Source of the DNA: an uncultured Bacilli bacterium
Lineage (GTDB): Bacteria > Bacillota_I > Bacilli_A > RF39 > UBA660
DNA length: 9,930 nucleotides
Reading direction: 5' to 3'
NCBI GenBank assembly: GCA_934168005.1
Contig: CAKPMN010000024.1
Span: 1-9,930, forward strand
Part shown: positions 1 to 6,195 of the stretch, piece after piece
Layout: each line of letters opens with the position of its first letter
Position numbering within the stretch: the first letter of the stretch is position 1
Position numbers and translations under genes: made by a program
Notes under the pieces: generated by a model
Told to the model about the DNA's origin: nothing
The model's input: the letters and a program-made list of their open reading frames with translations, nothing else
Database searches by the model: none

Positions 1-59
1 GATTTGAACCAACGATCAGGGAGTTGCAGTCCCACGCCTTACCACTTGGCTATAGACCC
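1..59 (-). tRNA. trnC: tRNA-Cys (GCA anticodon), 3' end cut off by the window edge
   Basis: Read on the minus strand, the RNA starts with acceptor strand GGGTCTA (59-53), followed by TA and a D arm GCC/GGC around AGTGGTAA. The anticodon arm is GGGA-CTGCAAC-TCCC, with T at position 33 and anticodon GCA (about 26-28), which reads Cys codons. A four-base variable region and the start of the T arm with TTCAAAT follow. The last ~11-12 bases (3' half of the T stem, 3' acceptor strand, any encoded CCA) lie outside the window. The outermost pair of the anticodon stem is a U-U mismatch. The D-arm region resembles that of Bacillota tRNA-Cys. It may be the first gene of a tRNA cluster running leftward, which cannot be seen here. 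Confidence 0.93.
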
Positions 60-78
60 ATAATTTTTTGACAAGTTA

Positions 79-108
79 ATTGTACCTTAAAATATGTTTT
101 GTTGTCAA
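79..108 (-). promoter_or_regulatory. Promoter of the tRNA-Cys gene
   Basis: On the minus strand a perfect -35 TTGACA (108-103) is followed after 18 nt by -10 TACAAT (84-79). Transcription would start near 72, giving a leader of about 13 nt before the tRNA 5' end. That spacing is typical of stable-RNA genes. Confidence 0.8.
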
Positions 109-142
109 TATTATAATATGAAAATAATTTTAAAAAGTTCTT

Positions 143-171
143 TTGACTTTTATTAATTAAATAATTATAAT
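143..171 (+). promoter_or_regulatory. Promoter of the metallophosphoesterase gene
   Basis: TTGACT (143-148), a 17-nt spacer and a perfect TATAAT (166-171) form a strong housekeeping-type promoter. The expected start is near 178, directly at the ribosome binding site GGTGA (179-183). The mRNA leader would then be only about 10 nt. Confidence 0.82.
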
Positions 172-187
172 ATCATGTGGTGATTTT

Positions 188-1039
188 ATGAAAAGTATAA
201 TTACAGATTATTATAAGTTATATCATAAGAGTTTTGTTGGAAGAATTTCTTTTTTTTCTGACTTACATTTTTCATATAATTTAACAGAAGAAGCTATGGA
301 AAAGTTTTTGAAACACGAGGAATATGTTGATCCAGATTACATTGTTATAACTGGGGATTTAATTGACTCGCTAGATATGTTAGAAGATATAACTGAAAGA
401 AAAATATTTTATATGTTTTTAAGAAGATTAAGTATGATTGCTCCAACATATATGTCTTTAGGAAATCATGATTTTTATGGTAAGGGGAACTATACTTTTA
501 AACAATATAAAAAAGATTTATTAGAATGTTCTAATATTTGTGTTTTAGATAATAAAAATATATCTTTATCTGATATGAATATTACTGGTTTATCAATGAA
601 CGAAAAAGCATGTAATGAAAAAAGTGCTTATAAAACAAGATTGATGGCCTATAAGGATATATTAAAAGTAGAACAAAATAAGTTGAATATACTATTAACA
701 CATTCTCCAAAATTTAATTTGGATCCAGATATATATGAATTAATATCAGGTTTTGATTTGATATTATCTGGTCATTTACATAATGGTATCATACCTGGAT
801 ATTTAAGTTTTATACCTGGTAGTACTGGACTTGTTGGACCTTTTCATGAAATTTTTCCAGCAAACTCTAGGAATACTTATAAGAAGAGCAATTATAAAGT
901 AATTACTACTGGGGCTATTCGTACATTTCATACAATGAGCGGATTTGAAGTTTTAAATAAATTTTATCCTATGCAAGAAGTTGTTATGGATATAGATGAT
1001 AATTTGAAAGTATATAAGAAGGTTTACTATGAAAAATAA
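188..1039 (+). CDS. Calcineurin-like metallophosphoesterase
   Basis: A 283-aa protein with the ordered metal-binding blocks of the calcineurin-like phosphoesterase fold: SDLHF (D25, H27), GDLID (G56-D57), GNHDF (N93, H94), LLTHSP (H172) and GHLHNG (H196, H198). Members bind two divalent metals and hydrolyse phosphomono- or diesters. The arrangement resembles the YkuE/YaeI branch, but there is no N-terminal membrane segment or signal peptide, so the protein is probably cytoplasmic. The substrate cannot be told from sequence; nucleotide, cyclic nucleotide and lipid headgroup phosphates are all possible. The ATG start at 188 follows GGTGA (179-183) with a 4-nt gap. The gene has its own promoter and terminator and looks monocistronic. 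It is divergent from tRNA-Cys, with no evident functional link. Family assignment is secure; the role is unknown. Confidence 0.92.
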   Translation: MKSIITDYYKLYHKSFVGRISFFSDLHFSYNLTEEAMEKFLKHEEYVDPDYIVITGDLIDSLDMLEDITERKIFYMFLRRLSMIAPTYMSLGNHDFYGKGNYTFKQYKKDLLECSNICVLDNKNISLSDMNITGLSMNEKACNEKSAYKTRLMAYKDILKVEQNKLNILLTHSPKFNLDPDIYELISGFDLILSGHLHNGIIPGYLSFIPGSTGLVGPFHEIFPANSRNTYKKSNYKVITTGAIRTFHTMSGFEVLNKFYPMQEVVMDIDDNLKVYKKVYYEK

Positions 1040-1064
1040 TATTTTGTCAAAATATTATTTTTTT
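1033..1064 (+). terminator. Intrinsic terminator after the metallophosphoesterase
   Basis: AAAATAATATTTT (1033-1045) pairs with AAAATATTATTTT (1049-1061) around the 3-nt loop GTC, and the T tract continues to 1064. The 5' arm includes the last codon and the stop. The stem is almost pure A-T, so it may be weak despite its length. Confidence 0.7.
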
Positions 1065-1075
1065 AGTCGTTTGAG

Positions 1076-1104
1076 TTGAGAATATTTTTATAATTGGTTA
1101 TAAT
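1076..1104 (+). promoter_or_regulatory. Promoter of the LCP-PASTA gene
   Basis: TTGAGA (1076-1081), a 17-nt spacer and TATAAT (1099-1104), with an expected start near 1111. A perfect AGGAGG ribosome binding site (1118-1123) sits 4 nt before the ATG at 1128. Confidence 0.8.
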
Positions 1105-1127
1105 GGATAGGTAGCATAGGAGGCAAT

Positions 1128-2945
1128 ATGAAATATAAAAAAGTTAAAAAGAAAAGCTATAAATGGATTTATTTATTTAATATTTTATTTATTTTCATTG
1201 CAACTATTTGTATGATTTTATCTTTGATGTTACTTAATGGAATTGAAAATAAAATACGCTTTTTATTTTGCATAGATTTAATTCTTATATTTTTCTTCTT
1301 TTTTTATTTGCTTAATAAAAATTTAAAGAAAAAAGGAGTAAAAAAGGTATTTTCAATATTTTGGTTTTTATATAGTTTTATATTAATTGTTGTATCTTTT
1401 TATATAAAATCTACTTATAAAACGATAGATAAAATGAGTAATTCAACAAATACTTATTATTCTAGTTTAGTAACATTAAAAAGTAATAAGGCAGAAAAAA
1501 TAGATGATATATCTGGTGGTGTTATTGGATATATATCTGATACCGAATCTGTTGATGGTAACCAAATGCCTAAAGAAATAATAAAAAGTGAATCATTAGG
1601 AAATGTTGTTCGTGAATATTCAAGTTATAATGAGTTAATAGATGCTTTACTTGATAAAGAAATAGATTATATTTTTTTACCTGGAAATTATTTGGTGATG
1701 TTTAGTGATTATTCTACTTTGGAAAATGATACCAAAGTAATATATACAAAAGAAAAGAATTTAGAAAGTGTTTTAGCTTCTAGTGGAACAAGTTTGGATA
1801 AACCTTTTTCTATTTTGATAATGGGTGTTGATAGTGAAAAAGAAAGTATTAGTGGAAGTACTTTTAACGGAGACGCTTTAATGCTTTTAACCTTTAACCC
1901 AAAAACTTTAAATACAACTATTTTAAGCATTCCAAGAGATTCTTATGTTCCTATTACTTGTTTTAAGAATCAAGCTAAAAATAAGATAACACATGCTGCT
2001 TGGTATGGCGCTGATTGTATGATAAATACTATTTCTAACTTTTTAGATGTTGATATTAATTATTATGTAAAAATTAACTTTAAAGGTGTTGTTAAAATAA
2101 TTGATTCTTTAGGTGGCGTTGATGTAGATGTACCTTATAGTTTCTGTGAACAAGATAGTAACAGAAAGTGGGGAAAAAACACTATTTATGTTAAAAAAGG
2201 CTTTAGAACTTTAAATGGTGAAGAAGCGTTAGCTTTATCTAGAAACAGAAAAAGTAACTCTAAAAAATGTTCTAGTGAATGGACTAATGGTGTTAGAAAT
2301 GACTTTGTTCGTGGTCAAAATCAACAATTAGTTTTAAGAGCAATTTTAAATAAGATGAAATCAAGTGCCTCATTAGACATGATTTCTAAATTGCTTTCTA
2401 CTGTAAGTGATAATATGGAGACAAATATGACTACTAGTGAAATATTATCATTATATAATATAGGAAAAGATATTTTAGTTAAATCTAGTGATGCTTCTAT
2501 GGATGAACTTTTAAGTTTTAATAAACTTTATTTAAATGGAGAAGATGCATATTTATATGATTCTAGAACGGGATATAAGTTATATAATTATGTTTTATAT
2601 CCTGCAAGTGTAAAAGCTGTTAGTAATGCCATGAAGATTAATCTTGAATTATCTGAACCAACTTTAATCAAAGATTTTGAATTTGATGTAGCAGAAGAAT
2701 ATACTGAAGAGGTTATTGGCAAAAAAGAAACTGGTAATACAGGAATAACTAAATTACCTAATTTTATTGGAATGACTGAGACAAGTGCTTTAGCTAAGGC
2801 CCAAAAATTAGGTGTAAGTGTCAGTCTTAAATATCAAAGCGGAACTGGAAATACTAATTTAGTTGTTAAACAGAATTACTTAGAAGGTACTGATGTTGAC
2901 ACAATTAAAACATTAACATTAACAATTTCGAAAGATGAAGAATAA
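1128..2945 (+). CDS. LytR-CpsA-Psr (LCP) family cell-wall polymer ligase with C-terminal PASTA domain
   Basis: A 605-aa membrane-anchored protein. A basic N-terminus is followed by three hydrophobic segments (about 13-36, 43-62, 74-93); the rest is predicted extracellular. Residues ~130-200 form a small domain starting ISGGVIGYIS, which looks like a lobe of a solute-binding fold but which I cannot name. The LCP catalytic domain spans ~227-410: FSILIMGVDS, SIPRDSYV (R270, D271), INFKGVVKIIDSLGGVDVDVP, ALALSRNR and RGQNQQLVLRAIL, including the conserved Arg/Asp residues. LCP enzymes transfer undecaprenyl-pyrophosphate-linked anionic glycopolymers (wall teichoic acid, capsule) onto peptidoglycan. 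Residues ~541-602 (LPNFIGMT to LTLTIS) fit a single PASTA repeat, a module that binds peptidoglycan or muropeptides in PrkC-type kinases and PBPs. At 605 aa it is longer than the usual 300-450 aa. No clear terminator follows, so transcripts may run into the downstream RNA gene. The family is certain; the particular polymer is not. Confidence 0.93.
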   Translation: MKYKKVKKKSYKWIYLFNILFIFIATICMILSLMLLNGIENKIRFLFCIDLILIFFFFFYLLNKNLKKKGVKKVFSIFWFLYSFILIVVSFYIKSTYKTIDKMSNSTNTYYSSLVTLKSNKAEKIDDISGGVIGYISDTESVDGNQMPKEIIKSESLGNVVREYSSYNELIDALLDKEIDYIFLPGNYLVMFSDYSTLENDTKVIYTKEKNLESVLASSGTSLDKPFSILIMGVDSEKESISGSTFNGDALMLLTFNPKTLNTTILSIPRDSYVPITCFKNQAKNKITHAAWYGADCMINTISNFLDVDINYYVKINFKGVVKIIDSLGGVDVDVPYSFCEQDSNRKWGKNTIYVKKGFRTLNGEEALALSRNRKSNSKKCSSEWTNGVRNDFVRGQNQQLVLRAILNKMKSSASLDMISKLLSTVSDNMETNMTTSEILSLYNIGKDILVKSSDASMDELLSFNKLYLNGEDAYLYDSRTGYKLYNYVLYPASVKAVSNAMKINLELSEPTLIKDFEFDVAEEYTEEVIGKKETGNTGITKLPNFIGMTETSALAKAQKLGVSVSLKYQSGTGNTNLVVKQNYLEGTDVDTIKTLTLTISKDEE

Positions 2946-2951
2946 AAAGCT

Positions 2952-2979
2952 TTGAAATTAATTTATATTATGATATAAT
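2952..2979 (+). promoter_or_regulatory. Promoter of the structured RNA
   Basis: TTGAAA (2952-2957), a 16-nt spacer and TATAAT (2974-2979), the latter preceded by TGA as an extended -10. The predicted start near 2986 falls on the first base of the RNA's closing stem, so promoter and RNA fold support each other. Confidence 0.75.
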
Positions 2980-2985
2980 TATTTT

Positions 2986-3148
2986 AGGAAATGAGTCGTA
3001 TAAGAAAAACCTACAAATAACGATTTGGGAATCTAATAGATAAATGGTGTTGAATGCTTAAGTTACTTAAGAATCCTTAAATTTATCTTGTGATGCCCAC
3101 CTGGAGGCCAGGTTTTGTCGTTATTGACTCGTTTCCTATTTTTTTTTT
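2986..3148 (+). ncRNA. Free-standing structured RNA, candidate 6S RNA
   Basis: An RNA of about 160 nt with its own promoter and a 10-T tract (3139-3148) at its end. The ends pair: AGGAAA (2986-2991) with TTTCCT (3132-3137), one T-G wobble, then GAGTC (2993-2997) with GACTC (3126-3130). After an 18-nt bulge on the 5' side only, AATAACGA (3016-3023) pairs with TCGTTATT (3118-3125), contiguous with the first helix on the 3' side. A large internal bubble follows. An upper helix AGATAAAT/ATTTATCT (3038-3045/3081-3088) carries an apical hairpin CTTAAG-TTA-CTTAAG (3057-3071). The 3' strand of the bubble holds a small hairpin ACCTGG-AGG-CCAGGT (3099-3113). A closing stem, open central bubble with a hairpin in its 3' strand, and a terminal stem match the 6S RNA plan, which sequesters housekeeping RNA polymerase by mimicking an open promoter. 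I see no SRP, RNase P, tmRNA or T-box signature. A cis-acting leader for ftsK is the alternative, but the U tract argues for termination. The RNA gene is fairly secure; the 6S identity is tentative. Confidence 0.6.
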
Positions 3149-3160
3149 GACTTAAAATAT

Positions 3161-3168
3161 GATATAAT
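3161..3168 (+). promoter_or_regulatory. Probable extended -10 promoter of ftsK
   Basis: TGA-TATAAT (TG at 3160-3161, TATAAT 3163-3168) lies just after the U tract of the RNA gene. The 17-nt-spaced -35 position reads only TTTTTT; a TTGACT at 3147-3152 is too close to serve this -10. The start would be near 3175. The ribosome binding site GGTGAGG (3180-3186) lies 7 nt before the ATG. Confidence 0.5.
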
Positions 3169-3193
3169 CAATTTATGATGGTGAGGTAACAAT

Positions 3194-5395
3194 ATGGCAA
3201 AGAAAAAAGTAAAAAAAGAGGCAAAAAAAGAAGTTAATGGATATGTGTATGAACTAATAGGTTTCCTTTTAATTTTAATTAGTATTGTCGGATTCATGAA
3301 TGCCGGAATGGTTGGCGGATTTATTCGTAGCTTTGCTTGCTTTTTAGTTGGAACTTGGTGGGGCGTATTATTTTTATTTGTTATTATTATTGGCGGATAT
3401 ATGATGTGGAAGAGGAAAAAGTTTGATTTTATAACTGCAAAATTATTAGGTGTTTATATTTTTATAATTGGTATATTAGTTTTTTCTCATATTAATTATT
3501 TACAAAAAACTGATTTAAAAGGCCTTGATATAATAACTGAAACTTTGAATAATTTTATGGCAAATAATGGTGAAGTTAACTCTAATTTATGTGGTGGTGT
3601 AATAGGGGCTAGTTTTTCTGCTTTGTTCTTATGGCTATTTGATTTAGATGGAACAAAAGTTGTTATGTGGGCTTTAATGATTTGCGGATTTGTTATGTTT
3701 AGTGGTGTTTCTTTAATTGATTTATTAAAGAAAACTTTAAAGAATGTTAAAGAAGTAGCTCCTAAGTTATTAGAAGAAAAAGAAGAGAAGGTTAAACCAG
3801 ATTTACATGTTAAAGAAAAAGAAGATGACGATAATAAAAAAGTTTATGTTTCTTCAATGGATGAACTTATAAAAATAGGGGATACACCTATTCAAGAAGA
3901 GGTTATAGAGCCTATCAAAGAAATAGAAGAAACAGAAGAAGTTATTCCTAATAAAAAGTATTCCTTACCACCAATTAGTTTGCTTAATAAACCTTCTAAG
4001 AAAGTAGCTGGAGAATCAAAGGAAGTTGTTACACATAATATTGAAACGTTGGAACGCGTTTTAGCTGATTTTGGTGTTATTGGAAAAGTAGTTGCGATTA
4101 ATCCAGGACCTTCTGTTACTCAATATGAACTAGAAGTTAAATCTGGTACAAAAATGAGTAAGGTATCTGGTTTGAACAAAGAAATTGCTTTGGCACTTGC
4201 TGCTCGTGATATTCGTATTGAAGCTCCAATTCCTGGTAAGTCTACAATAGGAGTTGAAATTCCTAATACTAAAACTTCTCCTGTTACTGTAAGAGAGATA
4301 TTAGAAGATCCTGAAGTTATGAAAAAATCCAACTCTAAATTACTTGCTGTTTTAGGTAAAGATATAATGGGAAAAGTAAGATATTGTGAAATTAATAAAA
4401 CTCCACACCTTTTAGTTGCTGGTTCAACAGGTAGTGGTAAATCTGTTTGTATAAATAGTTTCATTGTCTCTATATTGATGCGCTCTAGACCAGAGGAGGT
4501 TAAATTAATATTAGTCGATCCTAAAAAAGTTGAATTTTCTATGTATAATGGTGTGCCACATTTACTTGCACCAGTTGTTACTGATCCTAAAAAAGCATCT
4601 ATTGCACTTAAGAAAATAGTTGTCGAAATGGAAAGACGATATGAAAAATTTAGTGAAACTGGAACTAAGAATATAGAAGGGTATAATGAATTTATCACGA
4701 AAGAAAACGCTAAAAATGGAAATAATAATTTAAGTCCGCTTCCTTTTATAGTTGTTATTATAGATGAGTTAGCAGATTTAATGCTTGTTGCGGCTAAAGA
4801 TGTAGAAGATTCTATTATGCGTATTACACAAATGGCTCGTGCTGCTGGGATTCATTTAATAGTTGCGACTCAAAGACCTTCAACAGATGTTATTACTGGT
4901 GTTGTTAAGTCAAATATACCAACTCGTATTTCATTTGCAGTATCGTCTTCCATAGATTCACGTACAATTCTTGATCTAACTGGTGCTGAAAAGTTACTTG
5001 GTAAAGGTGATATGTTATATAAACCACAAGATGATAACATACCAACTCGTATTCAAGGTACTTTTATAACTGATGATGAAATAAAAAGAGTAGTTGATTA
5101 TACAATTCGTCAACAAAAAGCTAAGTATGATGAAACTTTACTTATGGATAGTGAAGAGATGAATGCAACTACTATGGTTGAAGAAGATGCAACAGAAGAA
5201 CCTTTGTATAATGATATGGTTGATTTTGTTGTAGCTCAACAAAAAGCAAGTACATCTTTATTACAAAGAAGATTTAAAATTGGTTATAATAGAGCTGCAA
5301 GAGCGATTGATTTACTTGAAGAAAGAGGTATAATTGGTCCACAAAATGGTTCTAAACCAAGAGAAGTTTATATGAAAGGCGAGGAAGCTGAATAA
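3194..5395 (+). CDS. ftsK: DNA translocase FtsK/SpoIIIE
   Basis: A 733-aa septal DNA pump, close in length to Bacillus SpoIIIE and far shorter than E. coli FtsK. The N-terminus has a lysine-rich head and about five hydrophobic segments (17-37, 47-70, 81-100, 132-152, 154-175). A short charged, Glu-rich linker (~186-255) replaces the long linker of proteobacterial FtsK. The motor follows: the alpha domain from ~256, then the RecA-like beta domain with Walker A GSTGSGKS (410-417, K416), Walker B VVIIDELADLM (D524, E525) and the ARAAGIHLIVATQRPS segment. The C-terminal gamma domain (~665-730; SLLQRRFKIGYNRAARAIDLLEERGIIGP) is the winged helix that reads polar DNA motifs and sets the direction of translocation. 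The hexamer clears chromosome ends from the closing division septum. The ATG at 3194 is supported by GGTGAGG 7 nt upstream. It stands alone between the RNA gene and its own terminator. Identity is secure; whether its role is vegetative or sporulation-specific cannot be told. Confidence 0.97.
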   Translation: MAKKKVKKEAKKEVNGYVYELIGFLLILISIVGFMNAGMVGGFIRSFACFLVGTWWGVLFLFVIIIGGYMMWKRKKFDFITAKLLGVYIFIIGILVFSHINYLQKTDLKGLDIITETLNNFMANNGEVNSNLCGGVIGASFSALFLWLFDLDGTKVVMWALMICGFVMFSGVSLIDLLKKTLKNVKEVAPKLLEEKEEKVKPDLHVKEKEDDDNKKVYVSSMDELIKIGDTPIQEEVIEPIKEIEETEEVIPNKKYSLPPISLLNKPSKKVAGESKEVVTHNIETLERVLADFGVIGKVVAINPGPSVTQYELEVKSGTKMSKVSGLNKEIALALAARDIRIEAPIPGKSTIGVEIPNTKTSPVTVREILEDPEVMKKSNSKLLAVLGKDIMGKVRYCEINKTPHLLVAGSTGSGKSVCINSFIVSILMRSRPEEVKLILVDPKKVEFSMYNGVPHLLAPVVTDPKKASIALKKIVVEMERRYEKFSETGTKNIEGYNEFITKENAKNGNNNLSPLPFIVVIIDELADLMLVAAKDVEDSIMRITQMARAAGIHLIVATQRPSTDVITGVVKSNIPTRISFAVSSSIDSRTILDLTGAEKLLGKGDMLYKPQDDNIPTRIQGTFITDDEIKRVVDYTIRQQKAKYDETLLMDSEEMNATTMVEEDATEEPLYNDMVDFVVAQQKASTSLLQRRFKIGYNRAARAIDLLEERGIIGPQNGSKPREVYMKGEEAE

Positions 5396-5401
5396 TTTAT
5401 T

Positions 5402-5434
5402 AAATTCTAACATATAATTTGTTAGAATTTTTTT
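5402..5434 (+). terminator. Intrinsic terminator after ftsK
   Basis: AAATTCTAACA (5402-5412) pairs with TGTTAGAATTT (5420-5430) around a 7-nt loop, with Ts through 5434. The loop contains TATAAT (5413-5418), which could also act as a weak -10 for the next gene, although no good -35 is placed for it. The next gene's ribosome binding site starts 3 nt after the T tract. Confidence 0.85.
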
Positions 5435-5436
5435 GT

Positions 5437-5450
5437 GAGGTGATCTTATT
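5437..5450 (+). promoter_or_regulatory. Strong ribosome binding site in front of an ATT start codon
   Basis: GAGGTGATC (5437-5445) is a nine-base match to the Shine-Dalgarno complement. Counting from the GAGG core, 7 nt separate it from ATT at 5448-5450. The frame is closed upstream by TGA at 5436-5438. No in-frame ATG, GTG or TTG occurs until ATG 5577, so ATT is the best-placed initiation codon. In-frame CTT 5445 lies within the site, and ATA 5454 is 13 nt from the core. Confidence 0.7.
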
Positions 5451-6014
5451 AAAATAGGTGTTTTACTAAGAGAAAAGGAAGATTGTTATTCTTTAAATAA
5501 AGAAGTTAATAATATTCTTTCTAAATATAATTGTTCATTAATTGGTATAACAAGTTATGATGTTGATATACTAAAAATGGTTGATGGTTTTATTTTACAA
5601 GGTGGGGTTGATTATACAATGGATGATATGAGAGTAATTGATTATTTATATAAAAATAATATCCCAACCCTTGGAATATGTCTTGGAATGCAGAGTATGG
5701 GAGTATATAAAAATGGTAGATTGTGTTATGTAAAAGGACACAAATACGATAAAAAATACGTTCATGAAGTAAAAATAGATACAAATTCGAAATTGTATGA
5801 TATAATTAAAAAAGATAGAGTAGTGGTAAATAGTAGACATAACGAAGCCTTATTATTTACTGATATGCATGTTGTAGCTAAGACACTTGATGGTGTTATT
5901 GAAGGAATAGAAGATACTTCTAAAAAGTTTTTTATAGGTCTTCAGTGGCATCCAGAAAGTTTAGATGATGTTACAAGTAAAAGAATATTTGATGCATTTT
6001 TTAATTCTATCTAG
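5448..6014 (+). CDS. Class I glutamine amidotransferase, peptidase C26 / gamma-glutamyl-GABA hydrolase-like, with ATT start
   Basis: From ATT 5448 the product is 188 aa, starting (M)KIGVLLREKEDC. The first ATG in frame (5577) would give only 145 aa and would remove the N-terminal strand and helix of the fold (KIGVLL and IGITSYDVDILKMVDGFILQGG), so I place the start at 5448. The catalytic triad is visible: nucleophile C78 in GICLGMQ, and H168 and E170 in LQWHPES. The NSRHNEALLF block matches the NSxHHQ-type motif of C26 enzymes. The family hydrolyses gamma-glutamyl amide bonds in PuuD-type gamma-glutamyl-GABA breakdown, folate polyglutamate trimming or related reactions. There is no synthase or ammonia-accepting partner next door. 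At 188 aa it is shorter than the usual ~230-250 aa. No good promoter is visible between the ftsK terminator and the gene; a weak -10 lies in the terminator loop. Family assignment is firm; the substrate is unknown. Confidence 0.85.
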   Translation: MKIGVLLREKEDCYSLNKEVNNILSKYNCSLIGITSYDVDILKMVDGFILQGGVDYTMDDMRVIDYLYKNNIPTLGICLGMQSMGVYKNGRLCYVKGHKYDKKYVHEVKIDTNSKLYDIIKKDRVVVNSRHNEALLFTDMHVVAKTLDGVIEGIEDTSKKFFIGLQWHPESLDDVTSKRIFDAFFNSI

Positions 6015-6104
6015 GTTATAGAGTTTATTGCACCAATAAGATATGATAAGTATTAACAGGACAATCAATACACATTCTTGATGCAGTAAACTCTATAACT
6101 TTTT
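6015..6104 (+). terminator. Long hairpin with large loop and T tract after the amidotransferase gene
   Basis: GTTATAGAGTTTATTGCA (6015-6032) pairs over 18 bp, with one T-G wobble, with 6082-6099, and five Ts (6100-6104) follow. The loop is 49 nt, far larger than in normal terminators, and has minor internal pairing (GTATT 6050-6054 with AATAC 6067-6071; AAGA 6038-6041 with TCTT 6076-6079). The stem begins right after the TAG stop. It probably terminates the amidotransferase transcript and may yield a stable 3' RNA. Confidence 0.65.
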
Positions 6105-6111
6105 AGATTAT

Positions 6112-6138
6112 TTAGCACTCATACTTGACAAGTGCTAA
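6112..6138 (+). promoter_or_regulatory. CIRCE operator (HrcA binding site)
   Basis: TTAGCACTC, nine bases, then AAGTGCTAA: the CIRCE consensus TTAGCACTC-N9-GAGTGCTAA with a single mismatch at the first base of the right arm. CIRCE is bound by the heat-shock repressor HrcA. The site overlaps the -35 element of the clpB promoter, as expected for repression by steric block. Confidence 0.95.
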
Positions 6139-6153
6139 TATAAGTGCTATATT
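6125..6153 (+). promoter_or_regulatory. clpB promoter, -35 inside CIRCE
   Basis: A perfect TTGACA (6125-6130), a 17-nt spacer and TATATT (6148-6153), with transcription starting near 6160. The -35 spans the CIRCE spacer and the first base of its right arm, so HrcA would block sigma-A polymerase binding. The ribosome binding site GGAGGTG (6184-6190) precedes ATG 6196. Confidence 0.88.
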
Positions 6154-6158
6154 GTAGG

Positions 6159-6179
6159 AGTATGGAGACATACTTTTTT
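6159..6179 (+). other. Small hairpin with T run at the 5' end of the clpB mRNA
   Basis: AGTATG (6159-6164), GNRA-type loop GAGA, CATACT (6169-6174), then Ts to 6179. The hairpin begins at the predicted transcription start, so it could protect the mRNA 5' end or act as a weak attenuator. At 6 bp it is short for a terminator. Confidence 0.4.
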
Positions 6180-6195
6180 ATATGGAGGTGAGATT

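Noticed and set aside
68..96. TTGACA on the plus strand at 68-73 as an alternative promoter for the metallophosphoesterase
   Set aside because: No acceptable -10 lies at the right distance (17-nt spacing gives AATATG), while 143-171 gives TTGACT-17-TATAAT next to the gene.
2946..3137. A metabolite riboswitch or T-box controlling ftsK
   Set aside because: No T-box AGGGTGGNACCGCG or other aptamer core is recognisable, the RNA has its own promoter and U tract, and ftsK has a separate promoter signal and is not a metabolite-responsive gene.
3147..3175. TTGACT at 3147-3152 as the -35 of ftsK
   Set aside because: Only 10 nt separate it from the TATAAT at 3163-3168, and the hexamer at 17 nt spacing (AATTTA) is poor.
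4120..4698. A 192-codon open frame on the minus strand inside ftsK
   Set aside because: It lies opposite the conserved motor domain, has no ribosome binding site or recognisable domain, and its openness is explained by codon bias of ftsK.
5307..5334. TTGATT-16-TATAAT inside the end of ftsK as the promoter of the amidotransferase gene
   Set aside because: A strong terminator (5402-5434) stands between it and the gene, so it would not give efficient expression; it may be chance in AT-rich coding DNA.
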